From: Bacteroidales bacterium
GTDB taxonomy: Bacteria > Bacteroidota > Bacteroidia > Bacteroidales > UBA12481
Length of the DNA stretch: 10,281 nt
Direction: 5' to 3'
Assembly: GCA_028707745.1 (NCBI GenBank)
Contig: JAQWAJ010000032.1
Location: 1-10,281, forward strand
Below are positions 5,695-10,281 of the stretch, piece by piece; position 1 is the stretch's first letter, and each line of letters opens with the position of its first letter. The position numbers and the translations under genes were made by a program. Under the pieces are notes generated by a model. That model was not told the DNA's origin. It did not search any database and saw only the letters and a program-made list of their open reading frames with translations.

Positions 5695-6087
5695 ATGAAA
5701 ACACACACATTCTCATTCCTGAAGAACCGGTATTTTATTTCCGGATTAGTTTCGGGAATAATCCTGGCTTGTATCGTAACTATAGTGATCGTTTTGCCAT
5801 ACCTGCCACTACCGGAAAAAGATCTGCTGAAAGGTACCATGTCGGGAGGTGCATTTGAACCGGCTGTGGGCGACAAAGGTAAAGTGGTGTTTGCGACTCA
5901 TGTGACAAATTGTGAAGGTCAGCCTGAACGATCCCATGTTTATTTCGATAATGGGAACGGATCGCTCACTATTTGCCATCCGGGTGATGACGGCTCTTTC
6001 CAAATCAATACAAGAGTTAAGGTTGAGAAAATCATTTCCGGTGATTATTGCAATGGCGGTGGAGTATGGATTACTGTTGATCAATAG
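5695..6087 (+). CDS. Hypothetical membrane-anchored beta-rich protein
   Basis: This 130-residue protein begins MKTHTFSFLKNRYF. One long hydrophobic helix (about 14-36) is followed by a Pro-rich exit (LPYLPLPEKD), so it should sit in the inner membrane by an N-terminal anchor with the remaining 90 residues outside. That part is rich in short strands and Gly/Asp turns and has three cysteines (C73, C94, C119). The periodicity of GKVVFATHVTNC, SLTICHPG, TRVKVEKIIS and VWITVDQ suggests a small beta-barrel or OB-like fold, which is inference. I recognise no family or catalytic motif. An uncleaved anchor is more likely than a signal peptide, because no small-x-small cleavage site follows the helix. 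It is divergent from the ATPase and 105 bp upstream of the oxidoreductase on the same strand, which has its own -7-like box, so co-transcription is possible but not required. Confidence 0.75.
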   Translation: MKTHTFSFLKNRYFISGLVSGIILACIVTIVIVLPYLPLPEKDLLKGTMSGGAFEPAVGDKGKVVFATHVTNCEGQPERSHVYFDNGNGSLTICHPGDDGSFQINTRVKVEKIISGDYCNGGGVWITVDQ

Positions 6088-6145
6088 AAACAGGGATCGA
6101 GGTGGATTAAACATCCAGGTCGAGTCAGGAATTATGATAAAATTT

Positions 6146-6153
6146 TATCTTTG
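6146..6153 (+). promoter_or_regulatory. -7-like box upstream of the Gfo/Idh/MocA gene
   Basis: TATCTTTG matches TAnnTTTG fully and lies 39 bp before the ATG at 6193. No TTTG-like -33 is found 18-21 bp upstream, so this may be a weak or activator-dependent promoter, or chance. Confidence 0.35.
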
Positions 6154-6192
6154 GGAGAGTTACTTAGCTAAACACTTAATCTGATTCCGAAA

Positions 6193-7503
6193 ATGGCAAC
6201 CTCTCGCAGAAATTTCATCCGGACTTTGGCTCCCCTGGTAGCAGCGCCGTACATTCTTCCCTCATGTTTAAACTCGAAATCCCCGAACGGCCGAATAACA
6301 ATGGGCTTTGTGGGCATGGGGATACAATCACGCTACCTGCTGTCGAAATTTGTGGGTGAGGTGCAGGTTGTGGGAGTTTGTGATGTTTATAAACCCCGCA
6401 TGACTAACGGGCAGCAGTGGACCGATAAGTTCTATAACGAACATCCAGATAAGGGTTCTGCCGGATGCAAGGTTTACGACGATTACCGGGAACTCATTAG
6501 TCGTAAGGATATCGATCTGATCTGCGTGGCAACACCGGATCACTGGCATTCTACCATTGTGATGGAGGCGTTAAAACACGGCAAGGATGTTTATTGCGAA
6601 AAACCGCTGACGCACAATATTCAGGAGGCTATCGACATCATGCACGGTGTGGACCAGTACAAGCGCGTACTTCAGACCGGATCGATGCAGCGTTCGAGCA
6701 GCGAGTTCCGCATCGCCTGCGAACTGGTTCGCAACGGTTGTATCGGAACAATCAGCCATGTTGACGCCACTTTCAGCGGCCCGCCAATTCCTTGCGATCT
6801 GCCGGAAGAGGAGATGGAGCCGGGTCTCGACTGGAATCGCTGGCTGGGACCGGCCCCGATGCGTCCGTACAACTCGGTACTGAGTCCCCGCGGCATCCAC
6901 AACCATTATCCGGATTGGAGAAAATACCGGGAATATGGAACCGGCGGAGTGGGCGACTGGGGCGCTCATCATCTGGATATCGCACAATGGGGACTGGGCA
7001 TGGACGACAGCGGTCCGGTTGAAGTATTGTTCAAAAACGGCGAAGCAACCCTGGTGTATGCCAATGGCATTTATGTCACCCGCAAGGATGAAGGGTTCGG
7101 GGTGCACTTCTTTGGCAGCGACGGTGAAGTGATGGTCAACCGCGGCAGATTCAAAATGATTGTGAAGGGCCAGCTGGTCGCCTCCAATGTTAAGGAGGAT
7201 AATGCAAACACCACGCTCGAAGCCGAACTGCAGAAAGCCGAACAAATGTTCCTGAAAGACGCTAAGGTGAAACTCTATAACAGCCCGTCACACTACCTGG
7301 ATTTCCTGGGCTGTGTGAAAAGCCGCCAAAAACCGATTGCCAACGAACAGGTCGGCGGTCGAACCGTTATCTGTTGCCACCTGATGAATCAGCTCTATTA
7401 TCACAACGAACCGATCAAGTGGGATCCGGCCAAACTTTGCTTTACCGGCGGTACGGGTAATCCTGCCTGGCTAACGCGCGAATACCGGGATTGGAGAAAG
7501 TGA
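6193..7503 (+). CDS. Tat-exported, probably lipid-anchored Gfo/Idh/MocA family oxidoreductase
   Basis: A 436-residue NAD(P)-dependent sugar oxidoreductase-type protein. The N-terminus has a twin-arginine motif SRRNFI (4-9) and a hydrophobic stretch ending ILPSC, where Cys25 could be a lipobox cysteine (non-canonical Pro). Export in folded form with bound cofactor through Tat would fit. The Rossmann fold follows: ITMGFVGMGIQSR (35-47) with the GxGxxx nucleotide loop, Asp64 after VVGVC, VATPDHWH (112-119) and the family hallmark CEKP (Glu136-Lys137-Pro138). The C-terminal substrate domain contains TGGVGDWGAHHLDIAQWG (250-267), whose His259 and His260 lie where catalytic and metal-binding residues are common in these exported members. 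Relatives oxidise sugar hydroxyls or, as in GH109, cleave glycosides by NAD-assisted redox; the retained EKP makes oxidoreductase the safer reading. Its stop lies 14 bp from the stop of the convergent toroid gene. Confidence 0.92.
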   Translation: MATSRRNFIRTLAPLVAAPYILPSCLNSKSPNGRITMGFVGMGIQSRYLLSKFVGEVQVVGVCDVYKPRMTNGQQWTDKFYNEHPDKGSAGCKVYDDYRELISRKDIDLICVATPDHWHSTIVMEALKHGKDVYCEKPLTHNIQEAIDIMHGVDQYKRVLQTGSMQRSSSEFRIACELVRNGCIGTISHVDATFSGPPIPCDLPEEEMEPGLDWNRWLGPAPMRPYNSVLSPRGIHNHYPDWRKYREYGTGGVGDWGAHHLDIAQWGLGMDDSGPVEVLFKNGEATLVYANGIYVTRKDEGFGVHFFGSDGEVMVNRGRFKMIVKGQLVASNVKEDNANTTLEAELQKAEQMFLKDAKVKLYNSPSHYLDFLGCVKSRQKPIANEQVGGRTVICCHLMNQLYYHNEPIKWDPAKLCFTGGTGNPAWLTREYRDWRK

Positions 7504-7517
7504 TAATCTATCTTCTT
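7504..7517. other. 14-bp gap between convergent genes
   Basis: Only 14 bp separate the stops of the oxidoreductase and the toroid protein, so the two transcripts must overlap at their 3' ends unless they end inside the genes. A short imperfect inverted repeat GAAAG...CTTTC (about 7496-7519) spans the gap but has no T-tract, so no clear terminator is present. Confidence 0.6.
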
Positions 7518-10214
7518 TCAGAACCCAAGTTTTACGATTGCTTTCCCGGTAAATGATTCAACGACAACGGTTTCTGTAAGGGGATCGTATTTACCGCCAG
7601 TGACGCTTTTGGCCTTGAGACCGTCAGGATGAGGCAGGCGAACCGATATCTGCTGCGGTTTTCGGTCGGAGGTGCATTCAATGGTTGCTTCAATGTTGTT
7701 ATTGCTGATATTGGATTGTACGGTTAGTGAAACGGGGCCGAAATAGCTGGCTACATTTTTCAGGGCAATCTTTTCCCCATCCTTCATCCAATCTCTTGGG
7801 ATGCCTTTTAACAGCCGCAGCGTTGTTCCTTCCTCCATCCACAGCATCCATCGGGTTTCCATCAGGAACCAGGCTTCTTCGTGCGTTTTGTGAACGCTCA
7901 CGTGATAGAGGTGTTCCCAGAAAGTGTAGGTTTCCCGGTCAGAGATTGCTGAAAAGGTGTTGTAATAGTTCTCCAGAAAAGGTTTGGTCATACCGAGCTT
8001 CAGCTGGAGCCAGTTGTTCCGGCTGTAATAGGGCTGGCTGAAGGTTGAGTTTTTCTGATACAGCAGCTCGGTGTGATAACTGAGCATCATTTTTGAAGCT
8101 TGTTCCTCAGGGCTCAGTACCTCGCAGAATACCAGGTAAAGAGGGCCAAGCAGGGCATCGGGAACTGTGAAGGTACCATGCGAAAAGAAGGTTTCGTTAT
8201 TCAGGAAAAGCGCCCGGGGTCCTGTGGTTTCTGTCCAGGGCGGTACTGTCGGGCACCAGGTTCCGTCACCCAGGGGAACCACCGGGGAGTGGGCCATCGA
8301 GTTAAAGAAAGAGATCCTGATATCCGATTTCCAGGCTTCGGCTTCCATTTTCAGTTTTTTTGCGTTTACCGGGTCGATGTTTTTCAGGATTTCGGCAACA
8401 CGGTCGAGGCCCAGATAGGCATATCCGTTGAGCATAAACTGATGGAACTGGTCCTCGGGATCAGCGACTTTGCCGTCGATCATGCCATAACCTTTACCCC
8501 TGAGTTCCTCTTTTTTATTACGCTCGCGCCATTGCATCAGGAAATCGCATGCTTTCAGCAGTTTGGGCTCTACCTGTTTTACCCAGGCGGTATCGCCGGT
8601 GTAACGGAAATATTCTCCCATACTCCAGAGGGCCGCGCCGGTTTCAACCATATATCCGCCGAAATTCTGGATCATGCCATTGCCGAGCTGTTTATCGAGA
8701 AAAAACTGTAACGATCTGCGGGCATTTTCGTGCCATCCCATCGAGTTATAAAACTGGATGATCGGTGAACTCTCGGTGCCGATGGGTGAATAGACACCGA
8801 TCGAAGGGGTCAATGTTCCGGCTGGTTCCTTGCCGTAAGTAATGAGGTCGAGATGCAGCAATCCAGCCTGGATCATCTCTTCGATGCGTTTTTCAGGAAG
8901 CTCGATTTGTGCTGCTTTGGAGAGTTTTGATTTCCAGTATGCCTTGCATTCGGCATGACGGTCATCGAAAGATTGTTTTGAAAGCCGGACGGCTCTCTCT
9001 TTTGAAACCGGGCTGTGGGGGAGGGTAAACTCAAATATGGCAGTTTCGCCGGGTTTCAGCAATACTGCAATTTCTTCGTTGGGTAGTGGTTTTCCGTTGA
9101 GTGTTGAGATGCCGAATACTTTTTCGGCTGAGAAGGAGGAAAAGCCGGATGTGTTGTCGAATATCGAGTTTATTCCGTAGGGCTTGACTGTTTTAAACCA
9201 GGCGTAGCGGGGAACCGAAGCGGTATTGACGGCCACGGCACGATACCAGAGCACGGTTTCTTCTATCTTTTTCTGCTCTTCGAGGAGCTGTGCCTGAAAC
9301 TGTTCTTCGTGCTCTTTGGTGAATGTATGACCGATACAGTAGCTGTCGGCAACCAGGTATTCGGTACCGAAAGTTGTATTGCTTTTCAGCGCCGATGATT
9401 CGAGGGTAACGAAGGAGGTTGTGCTATATTGGATGTCGTCATCAGTCAGCGTGGATTGCAGGATGGGCAATGTACCCTCTTCCAGATTTCGGGTGGTAAT
9501 GAGTTCGATGCCCTGTCCCCGGCCGGTGATGTAATTGTACTGGATATCCCGGGTGCTGATTTCAGGAATGATCAGTGGAGTGGATGCATTGAGGGGTCTG
9601 ATCAGGTCCATCCCGCGGGCAATAGCGTGGCGGCCGTTGGTGACTTCAAATATTCTGGCATCGCGACTGGTACCGAGCCACGTCGGGCATACCTGGTCGC
9701 GTGTTTTCGCTGCTGCGGCTTCATAAGATTGTTCCGGTAGCGTTTCGGCTTTTTGGTTTTTAGTCAGGAGTTTCCGGCTTTCGATTTCCTGCCGGATTTG
9801 AAGATACGTTCTGCCGTCGGCGGCATCGGTTACTATAACGCCGTATTCCGGAATAAAAACCGGATAATCTTTGCTGATATCCCTCAAAAGGAACGAAAAC
9901 GGGTTGTTTTCGGTCATCAGGGTAATGATGGTTGACCCGCTTCCGGGAGTGATATGGGCATTTGAAATGGAAATATCCAGGCGAGAACCGGTGCCTGGCG
10001 AAAAGCTGAAGCTGTTCCCTTTAACTTTCCCTTTACCGCCGATAATAGTGGCTTTGCTGAATTCTCCGTTTAATACCTCTATGCTTCCTTTTATGCTGGC
10101 TTTCTGCCAGATAACGGATATTTTTTGGTCAGCCGGAGACATCTGGCTGAATAATTCCGGAGCACTGGCAAACGCCACGCAGATGGCAATCAGAGTAAGT
10201 TTAATCAGTTTCAT
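7518..10214 (-). CDS. Secreted six-hairpin glycosidase-like protein, family unassigned
   Basis: A complete 898-residue protein with signal peptide MKLIKLTLIAICVAFASA and cleavage near 18-24. Residues about 30-430 look like beta-rich accessory domains (alternating strands; FTLPHSPVSKERA at the end). Residues about 440-810 are helical and Trp/aromatic-rich with hairpin pairs typical of the (alpha/alpha)6 toroid: FYNSMGWHENARRSLQFFL (488-506), GGYMVETGAALWSMGEYFRY (519-538), DQFHQFMLNGYAYLGL (588-603) and TRWMLWMEEG (787-796). The last 90 residues (FGPVSLTVQSN..., VRLPHPDG) form a final beta-sandwich, the usual order in six-hairpin glycosidases such as GH63, GH78 and GH95. Candidate acids are Glu524, Glu481, Asp587 and Glu794/795, but none is assigned. 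I cannot place it in a numbered GH family. AAAAGGGAAAA before the ATG may serve as a ribosome binding site. Export and neighbours suggest glycan breakdown. Confidence 0.85.
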   Translation of the reverse strand: MKLIKLTLIAICVAFASAPELFSQMSPADQKISVIWQKASIKGSIEVLNGEFSKATIIGGKGKVKGNSFSFSPGTGSRLDISISNAHITPGSGSTIITLMTENNPFSFLLRDISKDYPVFIPEYGVIVTDAADGRTYLQIRQEIESRKLLTKNQKAETLPEQSYEAAAAKTRDQVCPTWLGTSRDARIFEVTNGRHAIARGMDLIRPLNASTPLIIPEISTRDIQYNYITGRGQGIELITTRNLEEGTLPILQSTLTDDDIQYSTTSFVTLESSALKSNTTFGTEYLVADSYCIGHTFTKEHEEQFQAQLLEEQKKIEETVLWYRAVAVNTASVPRYAWFKTVKPYGINSIFDNTSGFSSFSAEKVFGISTLNGKPLPNEEIAVLLKPGETAIFEFTLPHSPVSKERAVRLSKQSFDDRHAECKAYWKSKLSKAAQIELPEKRIEEMIQAGLLHLDLITYGKEPAGTLTPSIGVYSPIGTESSPIIQFYNSMGWHENARRSLQFFLDKQLGNGMIQNFGGYMVETGAALWSMGEYFRYTGDTAWVKQVEPKLLKACDFLMQWRERNKKEELRGKGYGMIDGKVADPEDQFHQFMLNGYAYLGLDRVAEILKNIDPVNAKKLKMEAEAWKSDIRISFFNSMAHSPVVPLGDGTWCPTVPPWTETTGPRALFLNNETFFSHGTFTVPDALLGPLYLVFCEVLSPEEQASKMMLSYHTELLYQKNSTFSQPYYSRNNWLQLKLGMTKPFLENYYNTFSAISDRETYTFWEHLYHVSVHKTHEEAWFLMETRWMLWMEEGTTLRLLKGIPRDWMKDGEKIALKNVASYFGPVSLTVQSNISNNNIEATIECTSDRKPQQISVRLPHPDGLKAKSVTGGKYDPLTETVVVESFTGKAIVKLGF

Positions 10215-10281
10215 TTTTCCCTTTTACAGTTTTCTACAATATGGGAAAAATTATCTAAGCAGTTCCTGACTAATGGCAGCC

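Noticed and set aside
6571..7245. Long minus-strand open frame (224 codons) inside the oxidoreductase gene
   Set aside because: It lies fully antisense to a gene with clear Gfo/Idh/MocA motifs and is explained by codon bias of that gene.
8100..8711. Plus-strand open frame (203 codons) inside the toroid protein gene
   Set aside because: It is antisense to a continuous 898-codon gene and has Cys/Gly-rich low-plausibility sequence; shadow frame.

Overview
The window looks like chromosomal DNA of a Bacteroidota member, most likely Bacteroidales. The reasons are several promoter-like TAnnTTTG boxes placed in front of genes, few recognisable Shine-Dalgarno sites, a Ser-type exported sulfatase, a Tat-signal Gfo/Idh/MocA protein, a DUF4143-type ATPase and a TlpA-like thioredoxin protein. 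This placement is inference from gene content; no rRNA or other phylogenetic marker is present.

Left part (1-1990): an AT-rich stretch holds the 3' end of a gene for a protein with a C-terminal TlpA-like thioredoxin domain (+), a tiny membrane/coiled-coil protein (+), a small three-helix membrane protein (-), and a tRNA with a CAU anticodon (-) that has a clear promoter and a textbook intrinsic terminator. Middle-left (2040-4282): a short decayed-looking coding stretch leads into a complete exported sulfatase (+) of the iduronate-2-sulfatase-like type, followed by about 350 bp without a convincing gene. Middle (4283-6087): an AAA ATPase with a C-terminal DUF4143/PD-(D/E)XK-like domain (-) has a 39-bp inverted repeat over its promoter; it is divergent from a small single-pass membrane-anchored protein (+). 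Right part (6193-10214): a Tat-exported, probably lipid-anchored Gfo/Idh/MocA oxidoreductase (+) converges, with a 14-bp gap, on a large secreted six-hairpin-type glycosidase-like protein (-).

The sulfatase, the oxidoreductase and the toroid protein are all predicted to leave the cytoplasm, so the region fits breakdown of a complex, perhaps sulfated, glycan. However, there is no SusC/SusD pair, no sulfatase-maturase and no sugar regulator here, and the genes are separate transcription units on both strands, so this is not a classical polysaccharide utilisation locus. The least ordinary features are the inverted repeat and double promoter in front of the DUF4143 ATPase, the tRNA-promoter-like sequence there with no tRNA behind it, and the gene remnant before the sulfatase. 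I found no transposase, integrase, CRISPR array or clearly new multi-gene system.
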